A DNA stretch of 64,000 nt from Streptomyces sp. Z26 (lineage in GTDB: Bacteria; Actinomycetota; Actinomycetes; Streptomycetales; Streptomycetaceae). The notes beneath the pieces are model-generated. The model was not told the DNA's origin, did not search any database, and saw nothing but the letters and a program-made list of their open reading frames with translations. Below, piece by piece: positions 8,698 through 17,810 of this stretch. Where the stretch lies: contig NZ_RCHV01000002.1 of the NCBI RefSeq assembly GCF_003665095.1, positions 6,080,501 to 6,144,500 on the forward strand. Direction: 5' to 3'. Every line of letters begins with the position of its first letter. Positions within the stretch are counted from its first letter, which is position 1. The translations under genes and the position numbers were made by a program.

Positions 8698-10833
8698 ATG
8701 ACGGCCACAGCCGACGGCAGCACCGGGGCGGTTCAGCCCGGCGTACGGACCGGGGGAGGGCCCGTCGCGCCCGCCCCGACCGCCCCCGCCATCCCGGCCG
8801 CGGCCCCCGCCGGGGACTCCGCCACGACCCCCGCCGGGGACCCGCGGGTCACCGACCCGCGCGCGCTCGCGGAACGCGCCAACGCCCGTGCCGTGGCGCA
8901 CCTGCTCGCCCTCCAGCACGAGGAGGGCTGGTGGAAGGGCGACCTGGAGACCAACGTCACCATGGACGCCGAGGACCTGCTGCTGCGCGAGTTCCTCGGC
9001 GTCCGGGACGCGCACACCACCGGGGCCGCCGCCCGTCACGTCCGCTCACGGCAGCGGGCGGACGGCACGTGGGGCACGTTCCACGGCGGGCCCGGCGACC
9101 TCTCCACGACCGTCGAGGCGTACGTCGCGCTCCGGCTCGCCGGGGACGCGCCGGAGGCGCCGCACATGCGGGCCGCCGCCGGGTGGGTGCGCGCCCACGG
9201 CGGCATCGCCGGGACCCGGGTCTTCACCCGCGTCTGGCTCGCGCTGTTCGGCTGGTGGCGCTGGACGGACCTGCCCGAACTGCCGCCGGAGATCATCTGG
9301 TTGCCGAAGTGGTTCCCGCTCAACCTGCACGACTTCGGCTGCTGGGCCCGGCAGACCATCGTCCCGCTCACCGTGGTCTCCGCCTACCGGCCCGTACGCC
9401 CCGCCCCGTTCGGCCTCGACGAGCTGCACCGGGACCCGGCCCGCCCGAACCCGGTACGCGCCAAGGCCCCCGCGTACACCTGGGACGGGGCGTTCCAGCG
9501 GCTCGACGGCGCCCTCCACGCGTACCGGGGCGTGGCCCTGCGCGGTCTGCGCCGCGCCGCGCTGCGCGACGCCTCCCGCTGGATCGTCGAGCGGCAGGAG
9601 AACGACGGCTGCTGGGGCGGCATCCAACCGCCCGCCGTCTACTCGCTCATCGCCCTCCGCCTCCTCGGCTACGACCTCGACCACCCCGTCCTGCGCGCCG
9701 GGCTGGAGTCCCTGGACCGCTTCGCGGTCTGGCGCGAGGAGACCGCCGACGAGCCGGGCGGGGGACCGGCCGGAGCGCCCGTACGGATGGTCGAGGCGTG
9801 CCAGTCCCCGGTCTGGGACACCTGCCTCGCCACCGTCGCCCTCACCGACGCCGGACTCCCCGCGGACCACCCGGCGTTGACGCGCGCCGCCGACTGGATG
9901 CTGGGGGAGCAGGTCGTACGCCCCGGCGACTGGGCCGTACGCAGGCCCCAACTGCCGCCGGGCGGTTGGGCGTTCGAGTTCCACAACGCCAACTACCCCG
10001 ACATCGACGACACCGCTGAGGTCGTCCTCGCCCTCCACCGCGTACGGCACGCCGACCCCGAGCGGGTCGACCGCGTGGTGCGCCGGGCGGTCCGCTGGAC
10101 GCTGGGCATGCAGTCCGCGAACGGCGGCTGGGGCGCGTTCGACGCCGACAACACCAGCGAGCTGCCCGACCGGCTGCCGTTCTGCGACTTCGGCGAGGTC
10201 GTCGACCCGCCCTCGGCCGACGTCACCGCGCACGTCGTGGAGATGCTGTCCCGAGCCGGCCACCGCGACCACCCGGCGAACCGGCGCGCCGTCGCCTGGC
10301 TGCTCGCCCAACAGGAGCCGGGCGGCGCCTGGTTCGGGCGCTGGGGCGTCAACTACCTGTACGGCACCGGCGCCGTGGTGCCCGCGCTCGTCGACGCCGG
10401 GCTGCCCGCGACGCACCCGGCGCTGCGGCGCGCGGTCGACTGGCTGGTGGACGTCCAGAACGAGGACGGCGGTTGGGGCGAGGACCTGCGCTCGTACCGG
10501 GACCCGGACTGGGCCGGGCGCGGCGCCTCCACCCCGTCGCAGACCGCGTGGGCGCTGCTCGCGCTGCTGGCGGCGGGGGAGCGGGACGGCGACGCCGTAC
10601 GGCGTGGGGTCGCGCATCTCGCGGGCACGCAGCGCGCGGACGGCACCTGGGACGAGCCGTGGTTCACCGGCACGGGCTTCCCCTGGGACTTCTCCATCAA
10701 CTACCACCTGTACCGGCTGGTGTTCCCCGTCACCGCCCTCGGCCGTTACCTGCACGGCGGCACCGGCACGAGCGACGGCACGGGCGACGGCACCACCACC
10801 GGCACCGACGAGCGGGACGGCCGGGCCCGCTGA
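8698..10833 (+). CDS. shc: Squalene-hopene cyclase
   Basis: 711 aa, a class-II triterpene cyclase, monotopic on the cytoplasmic membrane, that folds squalene into hopene/hopanol. The catalytic DIDD is at about residues 435-438 in NYPDIDDTAEV. Several QW repeats are visible, for example RQRADGTWGTFHGG, RQENDGCWGG, MQSANGGWGAF, QQEPGGAWFGRWG and VQNEDGGWGED. An ATG at 8698 with GGAAGGGG upstream is preferred to the in-frame ATG at 8638. The first 55-60 residues are Pro/Ala/Gly-rich, longer than in many cyclases and probably disordered. The stop overlaps hpnG. Confidence 0.95.
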   Translation: MTATADGSTGAVQPGVRTGGGPVAPAPTAPAIPAAAPAGDSATTPAGDPRVTDPRALAERANARAVAHLLALQHEEGWWKGDLETNVTMDAEDLLLREFLGVRDAHTTGAAARHVRSRQRADGTWGTFHGGPGDLSTTVEAYVALRLAGDAPEAPHMRAAAGWVRAHGGIAGTRVFTRVWLALFGWWRWTDLPELPPEIIWLPKWFPLNLHDFGCWARQTIVPLTVVSAYRPVRPAPFGLDELHRDPARPNPVRAKAPAYTWDGAFQRLDGALHAYRGVALRGLRRAALRDASRWIVERQENDGCWGGIQPPAVYSLIALRLLGYDLDHPVLRAGLESLDRFAVWREETADEPGGGPAGAPVRMVEACQSPVWDTCLATVALTDAGLPADHPALTRAADWMLGEQVVRPGDWAVRRPQLPPGGWAFEFHNANYPDIDDTAEVVLALHRVRHADPERVDRVVRRAVRWTLGMQSANGGWGAFDADNTSELPDRLPFCDFGEVVDPPSADVTAHVVEMLSRAGHRDHPANRRAVAWLLAQQEPGGAWFGRWGVNYLYGTGAVVPALVDAGLPATHPALRRAVDWLVDVQNEDGGWGEDLRSYRDPDWAGRGASTPSQTAWALLALLAAGERDGDAVRRGVAHLAGTQRADGTWDEPWFTGTGFPWDFSINYHLYRLVFPVTALGRYLHGGTGTSDGTGDGTTTGTDERDGRAR

Positions 10834-11459
10834 TGCCGCCGCTGCTCGTCGTCTGCGCCCTGGGCGTCGAGCGGCTGGCGCTCGCCCGCGCCACGCGCGG
10901 CCGCGCCACGCTGCTGCGCACCGGCATGGGCCCCGACGCGGCGGCGCGCGCCGTGGCGCGGGCGCTGCGCGACGAGCCCGCGCCGGGCCGTACGGCGGTC
11001 CTCGCCACCGGCTTCTGCGCGGGCCTCGTCCCCGGCATGCGCCCCGGGCACGTCGTGCTGGCGGAGACGGCGTACGAGGTGCCGGGCCCCGGTGCGGGCC
11101 CCGCCCGTACGGCCTGCACCGCCACCGGGCACCTCGCCGCCGCCCTCGCCCCGCTGGCGACCGTCCACACCGGCCCCCTCGCGGGGGTCGGCCACGTCGT
11201 ACGGGGAGCGGGCCGGGCCGCGCTGCGCGCCTCCGGCGCCGTCGCCGCCGACATGGAGTCCGCCGCCGTCCTCCGCACCGCCCTGTGGGACGCCCCGGAC
11301 CGCCCCGTTGCCGCCGTACGGGTGGTGGTGGACGCGCCCGGACACGAACTGGTCCGGGTCGGGACGTTCCGGGGAGGAGTATCGGCATTCCGCGTCCTGC
11401 GCGCCGTCCTGCCCGCGTTCCTCGAATGGCAACGCTCCCTGCCACCACCCCGGAGGTGA
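10833..11459 (+). CDS. hpnG: Hopanoid-associated phosphorylase/nucleosidase HpnG
   Basis: 208 aa, a purine-nucleoside phosphorylase/MTA nucleosidase fold. HpnG removes adenine from adenosylhopane to give the ribosyl intermediate of bacteriohopanetriol. Recognisable elements are the N-terminal LLVVCALGVERLAL strand and the substrate-binding VAADMESAAVLR segment (the DMES/A motif of the superfamily). The ATG overlaps the shc stop (TGATG). It lies directly before hpnH, which makes its substrate. Confidence 0.88.
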   Translation: MPPLLVVCALGVERLALARATRGRATLLRTGMGPDAAARAVARALRDEPAPGRTAVLATGFCAGLVPGMRPGHVVLAETAYEVPGPGAGPARTACTATGHLAAALAPLATVHTGPLAGVGHVVRGAGRAALRASGAVAADMESAAVLRTALWDAPDRPVAAVRVVVDAPGHELVRVGTFRGGVSAFRVLRAVLPAFLEWQRSLPPPRR

Positions 11460-11466
11460 CCGAGAC

Positions 11467-12489
11467 ATGGCCATGCCCCTCCGCCAGTCCGTCCGCGTCG
11501 GTACGTACCTGCTGCGACAGAAGCTGCGCAAGCGGGAGAAGTTCCCGCTGATCGTGGAGTTGGAGCCGCTCTACGCCTGCAACCTCTCCTGCGAGGGCTG
11601 CGGGAAGATCCAGCACCCCGCGGGCGTGCTCAAGCAGCGGATGCCCGTCGCCCAGGCCGTCGGGGCCGTGCTGGAGTCCGGCGCACCGATGGTGTCCGTC
11701 GCGGGCGGCGAACCGCTGATGCACCCTCAGATCGACGAGATCGTACGGCAGTTGGTCGCGCGCAGGAAGTACGTCTTCCTGTGCACCAACGCCGTACTGC
11801 TGCGCAAGCACCTCGACAGGTTCACGCCCTCGCCCTACTTCGCGTTCGCCGTCCACATCGACGGGCTGCGCGAACGGCACGACGCCTCCGTCGCGAAGGA
11901 AGGCGTCTTCGACGAGGCCGTGGCGGCGATGAAGGAGGCCAAGCGGCGCGGCTTCCGGGTCACCACCAACTCCACGTTCTTCAACACCGACACCCCGCAG
12001 ACCGTCGTCGAGGTGCTCGACTACCTCAACGACGACCTGCGCGTGGACCAGATGATGATCTCGCCCGCGTACGCCTACGAGAAGGCGCCCGACCAGGACC
12101 ACTTCCTCGGCGTCGAGCAGACCCGGGAGCTGTTCCGCAAGGCGTTCGCCGGCGGCAACCGCGCCCGCTGGCGGCTCAACCACAGCCCCCTCTTCCTCGA
12201 CTTCCTCGAAGGCAGGGCCGACTTCCCGTGCACGGCGTGGGCGATCCCCAACTACTCGGTGTTCGGCTGGCAGCGGCCCTGCTACCTGATGAGCGACGGC
12301 TACGTCCCGACCTACCGGGAGCTGGTCGAGGACACCGACTGGGACGCGTACGGCCGGGGCAAGGACCCGCGCTGCGCCAACTGCATGGCGCACTGCGGGT
12401 ACGAACCGACCGCCGTGCTGGCCACCATGGGCTCGCTGCGGGAGTCGCTGCGCGCGGCCCGCGAGACCGTGCACGGGAACCGCGGCTGA
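11467..12489 (+). CDS. hpnH: Adenosyl-hopene transferase HpnH (radical SAM)
   Basis: 340 aa, a radical SAM enzyme that couples the 5'-deoxyadenosyl radical to diploptene to form adenosylhopane. The [4Fe-4S] cysteines are C38, C42 and C45 in YACNLSCEGCGK (CX3CX2C). The following block, PMVSVAGGEPLMHPQI, contains the GGEP SAM-binding motif. A C-terminal Cys cluster (RCANCMAHCGYEP) fits the SPASM-like tail of the family. The ATG lies 7 bases after the hpnG stop, preceded by GGAGGTGACC. The next gene starts 82 bases downstream, where other streptomycetes have ispG and dxs. Confidence 0.93.
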   Translation: MAMPLRQSVRVGTYLLRQKLRKREKFPLIVELEPLYACNLSCEGCGKIQHPAGVLKQRMPVAQAVGAVLESGAPMVSVAGGEPLMHPQIDEIVRQLVARRKYVFLCTNAVLLRKHLDRFTPSPYFAFAVHIDGLRERHDASVAKEGVFDEAVAAMKEAKRRGFRVTTNSTFFNTDTPQTVVEVLDYLNDDLRVDQMMISPAYAYEKAPDQDHFLGVEQTRELFRKAFAGGNRARWRLNHSPLFLDFLEGRADFPCTAWAIPNYSVFGWQRPCYLMSDGYVPTYRELVEDTDWDAYGRGKDPRCANCMAHCGYEPTAVLATMGSLRESLRAARETVHGNRG

Positions 12490-12512
12490 GCCGGGGAAGG
12501 AGGGCCGACACC

Positions 12513-12575
12513 ATGCCGCCGCCTCCCGTTCCGGCACGCGCGTACGGCACGGCCGTACGGGAGGGGGTCCGGTGA
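12513..12575 (+). other. 20-codon ORF in the hpnH-aminotransferase gap
   Basis: An ATG at 12513, preceded by GGGGAAGGAGGGCC, opens a 20-residue frame beginning MPPPPVPARAYG. Its TGA overlaps the GTG of the aminotransferase. The good ribosome-binding site and the GTGA overlap suggest it is translated, either as a coupling peptide or as scar sequence left after loss of intervening genes. No similarity is claimed. Confidence 0.4.
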
Positions 12576-13966
12576 GCGGCTTCGACCTGGCCGCGCTGCT
12601 GGCCGAGCGCGGCGGCGAGGCGTACGCCCTCCACGCCCGCCACCTGAACCACCAACTCCCGCGCATGCTCCGCACGATCGGCTTCGACCAGGTCTACGAG
12701 CGGGCCGAGGGCGCGTACTTCTACGACACCGAGGGACGCGAACACCTCGACATGCTCGCCGGGTTCGGGGTGATGGCCCTCGGACGCCACCACCCCGTCG
12801 TACGGAAGGCACTGCACGACGTCCTGGACGCGTCCCTGCCCGACCTCACCCGCTTCGACTGCGGACCGCTGCCGGGACTGCTCGCGGAACAACTCCTGGG
12901 CCACGCACCGGGATTGGATCGCGTGTTCTTCGGAAACAGTGGCACCGAGGCGGTCGAGACCGCGTTGAAATTCGCGCGCTACGCCACGGGAAAACCTCGA
13001 ATTCTCCATTGCCCACACTCTTTTCACGGTCTCACCACAGGAGCGCTCTCCGTGAACGGGGAAGCGGCATTCCGCGACGGCTTCGCCCCGCTGCTCCCCG
13101 ACACACCCGTTCCGCTCGGCGATCTCGCCGCGCTGCGAAGGGAGTTGGCGAAGGGCGACGTGGCCGCGCTCGTCGTCGAGCCGATCCAGGGCAAGGGCGT
13201 GCACGCGGCCCCGCACGGCTATCTGCGCGCCGCCCGCGAGACCCTGCACCGGCACGGCGCGCTGCTCGTGGTGGACGAGGTGCAGACGGGCCTGGGGCGT
13301 ACGGGCGACTTCTTCGCGTACCAGCACGAGGACGGCGTCGACCCGGACCTGGTGTGCGTGGCGAAGGCGCTCTCGGGCGGCTACGTGCCGGTGGGGGCGA
13401 CGCTCGGCAAGGAGTGGATCTTCCGCGAGGTGTACTCGTCGATGGACCGCGTCCTCGTCCACTCCGCCAGCTTCGGCGCCAACGCGCAGGCCATGGCCGC
13501 CGGTCTGGCCACCCTCCGGGTCATCGAGGACGAGGGGCTGACCGAGCGCGCCCACCGCGTCGGCGGCCTGCTGCGGGAACGTCTCGCCGCGCTGGTCGAC
13601 AGGTACGAGCTGCTGCACGAGGTACGCGGCCGGGGGCTGATGGTCGGCATCGAGTTCGGGCGGCCGTCGTCGCTGCGGCTGCGCGGCAGGTGGACCATGC
13701 TCCAGGCGGCCCGCAGGGGCCTGTTCGCGCAGATGGTCGTCGTACCGCTGCTGCGCAGGCACCGGATCCTGACCCAGGTCTCCGGTGACCACCTGGAGGT
13801 CATCAAGCTGATCCCGCCGCTGATCGTGGGGGAGCGGGAGGTCGACCGGTTCGTGACCGCCTTCACCGAGGTGATGGAGGAGGCGCACCGGGGCGGCGGG
13901 CTGATGTGGGACTTCGGGCGCACGCTCATGCGGCAGGCCGTGGCACCGGCGCGCCAGGGCGGCTGA
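12572..13966 (+). CDS. hpnO: Class-III aminotransferase of the hopanoid cluster (HpnO-like)
   Basis: 464 aa, a PLP-dependent fold-type I, class-III (acetylornithine-like) aminotransferase. In hopanoid clusters it is thought to aminate the oxidised side chain to give aminobacteriohopanetriol. Features are the FFGNSGTEAVETALKFAR substrate block, VVDEVQTGLGRTG with the PLP-contacting Asp, and the Schiff-base lysine near residue 265 in CVAKALSGGYVPVG. The GTG at 12572 overlaps the stop of the 20-codon ORF upstream. It is the last gene of the operon. Assignment to HpnO rests mainly on context. Confidence 0.85.
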   Translation: MSGFDLAALLAERGGEAYALHARHLNHQLPRMLRTIGFDQVYERAEGAYFYDTEGREHLDMLAGFGVMALGRHHPVVRKALHDVLDASLPDLTRFDCGPLPGLLAEQLLGHAPGLDRVFFGNSGTEAVETALKFARYATGKPRILHCPHSFHGLTTGALSVNGEAAFRDGFAPLLPDTPVPLGDLAALRRELAKGDVAALVVEPIQGKGVHAAPHGYLRAARETLHRHGALLVVDEVQTGLGRTGDFFAYQHEDGVDPDLVCVAKALSGGYVPVGATLGKEWIFREVYSSMDRVLVHSASFGANAQAMAAGLATLRVIEDEGLTERAHRVGGLLRERLAALVDRYELLHEVRGRGLMVGIEFGRPSSLRLRGRWTMLQAARRGLFAQMVVVPLLRRHRILTQVSGDHLEVIKLIPPLIVGEREVDRFVTAFTEVMEEAHRGGGLMWDFGRTLMRQAVAPARQGG

Positions 13967-14026
13967 ACCCCCGGGGCGTACGGGCGGTGGGGCCGGTCCG
14001 GAACGGGGGAGGCGGCGGTGCGGGGG

Positions 14027-14818
14027 TCAGTCGACGAGGCGGTCCCGCAGCCGTTCCCGCGTCTCCGGGGTCAGCCCCAACCCCTCGGTGAGATACGCCT
14101 CGACGCCACCCCACCGCTCGTCGATCGCGCCGAAGGCGGCGGCGAGATAGCCGGGGCGCGCGTCGAACAGCGGCGCCAGCAGCTCCAGCACCTCCGGCGA
14201 GAGGCCGCCCTCGGCGCCCTCCGCGCGGTGCACCTTGTACCTGCGGTGCGGGGAGTTCGACTCCAGGTAGTCGGCCTCGACCGCCTCGCGCCCCACCCCG
14301 GCGGCGAGCAGCGTCACCGCCACCGACAGCCCCGCCCGGTCCTTCCCGGCGGCGCAGTGCAGAAGCGCGGGCACGCTGTCCTCGGCCAGGGCGTGCAGCA
14401 CGCGGCTGTGCTCGGTGGTGCGGGTGAGCACCATGGTGCGGTACGAGGTGGTCATGCGGTCCGCGGCCTGCCCGTCGGAGAGCGCCGTACGCAACTGGGC
14501 GAGGTCGCCCTTGCGCACCATCCGCCAGAAGTCCGCGCCCTCGGCGGGGTCGGTCAGCGGGATGTTGACGTTGCGGGTGCCGGGGAGTTCGGCGTCCGGG
14601 CCCTCCAGCGCCTGGTCGGCGGAGTTCCGGAAGTCGAAGACCGTGTGCAGCCCGAGCCCGCTCAGGTACGCCACGTCCTCGGGGGTCGCGTGCGCCAGGT
14701 GCCCGCTGCGGTAGAGCACGCCGTGCCGTATCCGACGGCCGTCGTTGGTGGGAAGGCCACCGACGTCGCGGAAGTTGCGCACCCCGGTCAGTGCGTGCTC
14801 GGCGGGCTGCGTGGTCAC
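14027..14818 (-). CDS. Tyrosine-protein phosphatase (Y_phosphatase3 family)
   Basis: 263 aa. A cysteine-based protein or lipid phosphatase with the P-loop HCAAGKDRAG at residues 154-163 (nucleophile Cys155, with the K-D-R pattern of MptpB/Y_phosphatase3). The N-terminal block NFRDVGGLPTNDGRRIRHGVLYRSG is the family signature. There is no signal peptide, so it is probably cytoplasmic, though MptpB relatives can be secreted without one. A GTG start at 14818 follows AGAGGAGCGCCC. It stands alone, convergent with the hopanoid operon. Both protein-tyrosine and phosphoinositide substrates are known for the family. Confidence 0.9.
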   Translation of the reverse strand: MTTQPAEHALTGVRNFRDVGGLPTNDGRRIRHGVLYRSGHLAHATPEDVAYLSGLGLHTVFDFRNSADQALEGPDAELPGTRNVNIPLTDPAEGADFWRMVRKGDLAQLRTALSDGQAADRMTTSYRTMVLTRTTEHSRVLHALAEDSVPALLHCAAGKDRAGLSVAVTLLAAGVGREAVEADYLESNSPHRRYKVHRAEGAEGGLSPEVLELLAPLFDARPGYLAAAFGAIDERWGGVEAYLTEGLGLTPETRERLRDRLVD

Positions 14819-15362
14819 GGGCGCTCCTCTGGTCCGGGTCCGCGGGCCGTTCGTTTCCGGCCCCGAGGGGAGAGTTCCGGCGTGTTTCGCTCCGGTACCG
14901 AGGCGTTTGCCGGATGGTTTCTGCCGACCCTACGACATCGCGGGACGGGTACATCCGCCGCGGTGAGTCCTCCCGACTCGGCGCGACCGGGCCGCATATG
15001 CCCACGGCGAGATTCCGGACGGCGAGCCGCGCGGCCCGGTGGTCGTCGTCAACTCCGCGCGTACGGTCTCGTCGCGCGCATTCCGTTTCCGGTCGGTGGT
15101 GTGGCGAAAATTGGACGTGTCCGGCGTTCACTCTTGAGCGGTCCTGGTAACTTCCGGATTCCGCAAGGGAGTTATGGCCCGCGCGTTCGGTCGACCTGAG
15201 TGCCCGAGGAGTTCACCCGTTAGGAGCTGGCGAGGGGTGGCGAATATGTCATCGGTGCCCGTTCGCCGCCGTGGTCGCGGCTAGCGTGGCCACGGCGCCG
15301 CAAGCGCCCGGCGTGCCGTGAGCAGGCCCTTCAGACAGACCTCAAGTCAATCGAGGAAACCG
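14819..15362. other. 544-base intergenic region upstream of conservon and phosphatase
   Basis: A divergent gap, somewhat richer in A+T than the genes, especially around 15100-15180. It must hold the promoters for the phosphatase (leftwards) and the conservon (rightwards). I found no convincing -35/-10 pair, riboswitch or ORF. A small GC stem (about 14846-14865) lies just upstream of the phosphatase. Confidence 0.5.
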
Positions 15363-17354
15363 ATGCCTGAACCCCCGAGCCATTCGGCGCAGCCGGGAAG
15401 GGGAACGCCCACTCCCGCCGCGGCCGCCCCGTCCGGCCCGCACGGGCCCCGTTCCCGGCACGGCCGGAATCCGGTGCGGGAGAGCACCGGTGACGCCGTG
15501 ACGCGGCGCCGCATGGTGCGGCTGGCCGTTCTCCCCGCCGCCCTCGTGGCCGTCACCGCGGGCGGCGTCGTCGCCTTCGTGATGCGGGACCGGGGCGGTG
15601 TGGACGCGGGCGGCGCCCCCGCGTCGGCCACCCTCTGGGGCGTACTCGCCGGTTCCCTGCTGATCACCTGCGCGGTGGTCGTCGGCGCCGCCCTCTTCGC
15701 CTCCTCCGAGGCCCGCACCACCGCCGAGCGCTACGGCTCGCTGCGCCGCGCCTCCGCGCGCGGTCAGTCCGACCTCCGCGCCCAGCTCCGGCGGCTGGAG
15801 CAGGGCGAACGCCCGCGCCAGCCCGGCCCGCGACCCGCCGCCGAACCGTCCGCGGACGCGCTGGAACGCCTCGGGCAGGAGCTGTCGCTCGCCCAGCACA
15901 CCGCCGAGACCGCGCTGGTCGAGGCGGCGGCGCTGGTACGGGCGGGCAACAGCGGCAACGACGAGAAGGTCGAGGTCTTCGTCAACCTCGCGCGCAGGCT
16001 TCAGTCCCTGGTGCACCGCCAGATCGAGCTGCTGGACGAGCTGGAGAACGAGGTCGAGGACCCGGACCTGCTCAAGGGCCTCTTCCACGTCGACCACCTC
16101 GCCACCCGCATCCGCCGCCACGCGGAGAACCTCGCCGTCCTCGGCGGCGCCGTCTCCCGACGGCAGTGGACCCGGCCGGTGACCATGACGGAGGTGCTGC
16201 GCTCCGCGATCGCGGAGGTCGAGCAGTACTCGCGGGTCAAGCTGGTGCCGCCCATCGAGGGCACCCTGCGTGGCCACGCGGTGGCCGACGTCATCCACCT
16301 CCTCGCGGAACTGGTGGAGAACGCGACCGTGTTCTCCGCGCCGCAGACCACCGTCCTGCTGCGCGCCCAGCACGTGACCGCCGGGCTCGCCGTCGAGGTG
16401 GAGGACCGCGGCCTGGGCATGGACGCGGACGAGCAGGACCGGATGAACGCGCTGCTGGCCGACCCCGAGCAGTTCGACGTCGGGGAGCTGCTGTCGGACG
16501 GCCGCATCGGTCTGTACGTGGTCTCCGCGCTCGCCCGTCGGCACGGCATCGTCGTCCAGCTCCAGAGCAACATCTACGGCGGCATCCAGGCCGTGCTGGT
16601 GCTGCCGCGCCCGGTGCTCGGCGACGCGGGCGGCGCGGCGAAGCAGGGCGCCGGTTCGGCGCAGGCGGCCATACCGCAGGGCGCGGAGATGCCGCCGCGG
16701 GGCGGCCGCGCGCAGGCGGGGCCGCGCGCCCCGCAGGGGCCCGGCCCGCAGGGCGGGACGGAGCACCGGCGTCCCGCGACGCCGAACGGTCTGCCGCAGC
16801 GGCACGCCGCACCGGCGACCCCGCCCGCGCAGGCACCGCCCGTACAGGCACCGCCCCCGCAGACGCCCCCCGCGCAGGCGCCGCCCGTACAGGCGCCGCG
16901 CGCCCCGCGGTCCGCGCCGCCGCAGGTCCCGCACTCCGCGCCGTCCGCCCGCCACGCCCGCCGGGAGGACCCGCCCGCGCCCCCGGCGGAACGGCCGCAG
17001 GTCCGCGAGCGGCAGGAGGCGGAGCACGTACGGGCGTCCGCGCCCGAGTCCGGCGCACCGGCCGGGCGTCCGCCGCAGCCGCCGTCCGCGCGGCAGCGGC
17101 CGCCCGAGCCGTCCCGGTCGGCCGCGGGCACCGCGCCCGCGCCCGGTGAGCGGCCCCAACTGCCCAAGCGCCGCCGTCAGGAGCACCTCGTGCCGGAGCT
17201 GCGGGACGCGCCCCGGGCGCCCGTCGTCACGGACGAGCCGGACGCCGGTCACGACCCGGGCCTGATGGCCGCGTTCCGCCGGGGCACCAGCCTCGCGGAC
17301 GAGTCCGACGGCACCGACGAGACACCCTTCCCCGCCCCGCGGGAAACCCCCTAG
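15363..17354 (+). CDS. cvnA: Conservon sensor histidine kinase-like protein (CvnA)
   Basis: 663 aa. The membrane sensor of a conservon, a G-protein-like signalling module of actinomycetes. Two TM helices (about residues 45-70 and 83-108) enclose a very short extracellular loop. A cytoplasmic four-helix block with LFHVDHLATRIRRHAENL follows, then an HATPase_c domain with N-box ELVENATVFS and a GLGMD G-box. The last 220 or so residues are Pro/Ala/Gln-rich, with PVQAPP repeats, and probably disordered. An ATG at 15363 after TCGAGGAAACC is preferred to a start 15 codons earlier. Confidence 0.92.
   Translation: MPEPPSHSAQPGRGTPTPAAAAPSGPHGPRSRHGRNPVRESTGDAVTRRRMVRLAVLPAALVAVTAGGVVAFVMRDRGGVDAGGAPASATLWGVLAGSLLITCAVVVGAALFASSEARTTAERYGSLRRASARGQSDLRAQLRRLEQGERPRQPGPRPAAEPSADALERLGQELSLAQHTAETALVEAAALVRAGNSGNDEKVEVFVNLARRLQSLVHRQIELLDELENEVEDPDLLKGLFHVDHLATRIRRHAENLAVLGGAVSRRQWTRPVTMTEVLRSAIAEVEQYSRVKLVPPIEGTLRGHAVADVIHLLAELVENATVFSAPQTTVLLRAQHVTAGLAVEVEDRGLGMDADEQDRMNALLADPEQFDVGELLSDGRIGLYVVSALARRHGIVVQLQSNIYGGIQAVLVLPRPVLGDAGGAAKQGAGSAQAAIPQGAEMPPRGGRAQAGPRAPQGPGPQGGTEHRRPATPNGLPQRHAAPATPPAQAPPVQAPPPQTPPAQAPPVQAPRAPRSAPPQVPHSAPSARHARREDPPAPPAERPQVRERQEAEHVRASAPESGAPAGRPPQPPSARQRPPEPSRSAAGTAPAPGERPQLPKRRRQEHLVPELRDAPRAPVVTDEPDAGHDPGLMAAFRRGTSLADESDGTDETPFPAPRETP
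16820..16895 (+). repeat. Tandem repeat encoding PAQAPPVQAPP units in cvnA
   Basis: Two near-identical units of about 30 bases (from 16821 and from 16867) separated by a related spacer encode Pro-Ala-Gln-Ala-Pro-Pro-Val-Gln motifs in the disordered tail of CvnA. The copy number could vary between strains. Confidence 0.6.
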
Positions 17355-17389
17355 CGGGTCCCTCGCCCCTCAAGGAGAAGAACGCGATC

Positions 17390-17806
17390 ATGGTGAGCGA
17401 AGAGCCCATCGGCCAAACCCCCGATCTGTCCTGGTTGATGACCGGGCTCGTCCAGCGCGTACCGCACTCGCGCAGCGCCCTGCTGCTGTCGTCCGACGGC
17501 CTGGTGAAGGCCGCCCACGGCCTGGACACGGACACCGCCGACCACATGGCGGCCCTCGCCTCCGGGCTGTACGCGCTGGCGCGCAGCGCCGGGGTCCGCT
17601 TCGGTGACGGCGGTGAGGTGCGGCAGGTGGTGGTCGAGTTGGACACCTCCCTGCTCTTCGTCTCGACCGCGGGGCAGGGCGCCTGCCTCGCGGTGTTGGC
17701 CGGGAGCGAGGCGGACGCCGCGGTGCTCGGCTACGAGATGGCGATGCTCGTCAAGAGCGTCCGCCCCTACCTGGCCACCCCCGCGCGGCAGCCGGCGGGG
17801 CACTGA
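17390..17806 (+). CDS. cvnB: Roadblock/LC7 domain protein (CvnB)
   Basis: 138 aa, a single roadblock/LC7 (MglB-like) domain starting DLSWLMTGLVQRVPHSRSALLLSSDGL. Conservon B proteins regulate the small GTPase encoded by the D gene and interact with CvnA. It has no signal or membrane segment. The ATG at 17390 has CAAGGAGAAGAACG upstream. The gene is 35 bases after cvnA and 4 bases before cvnC, in the fixed A-B-C-D order. Confidence 0.92.
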   Translation: MVSEEPIGQTPDLSWLMTGLVQRVPHSRSALLLSSDGLVKAAHGLDTDTADHMAALASGLYALARSAGVRFGDGGEVRQVVVELDTSLLFVSTAGQGACLAVLAGSEADAAVLGYEMAMLVKSVRPYLATPARQPAGH

Positions 17807-17810
17807 AGGA

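Noticed and set aside
9046..12675. A 1209-codon open frame on the - strand across shc-hpnH
   Set aside because: It is opposite well-supported hopanoid genes, and its composition is low-complexity with no recognisable motif.
16574..17167. Reverse-strand frames over the Pro-rich tail of cvnA
   Set aside because: They are mirror images of the repetitive Pro/Ala/Gln coding sequence, with Gly/Ala/Arg-rich translations and no start signals.
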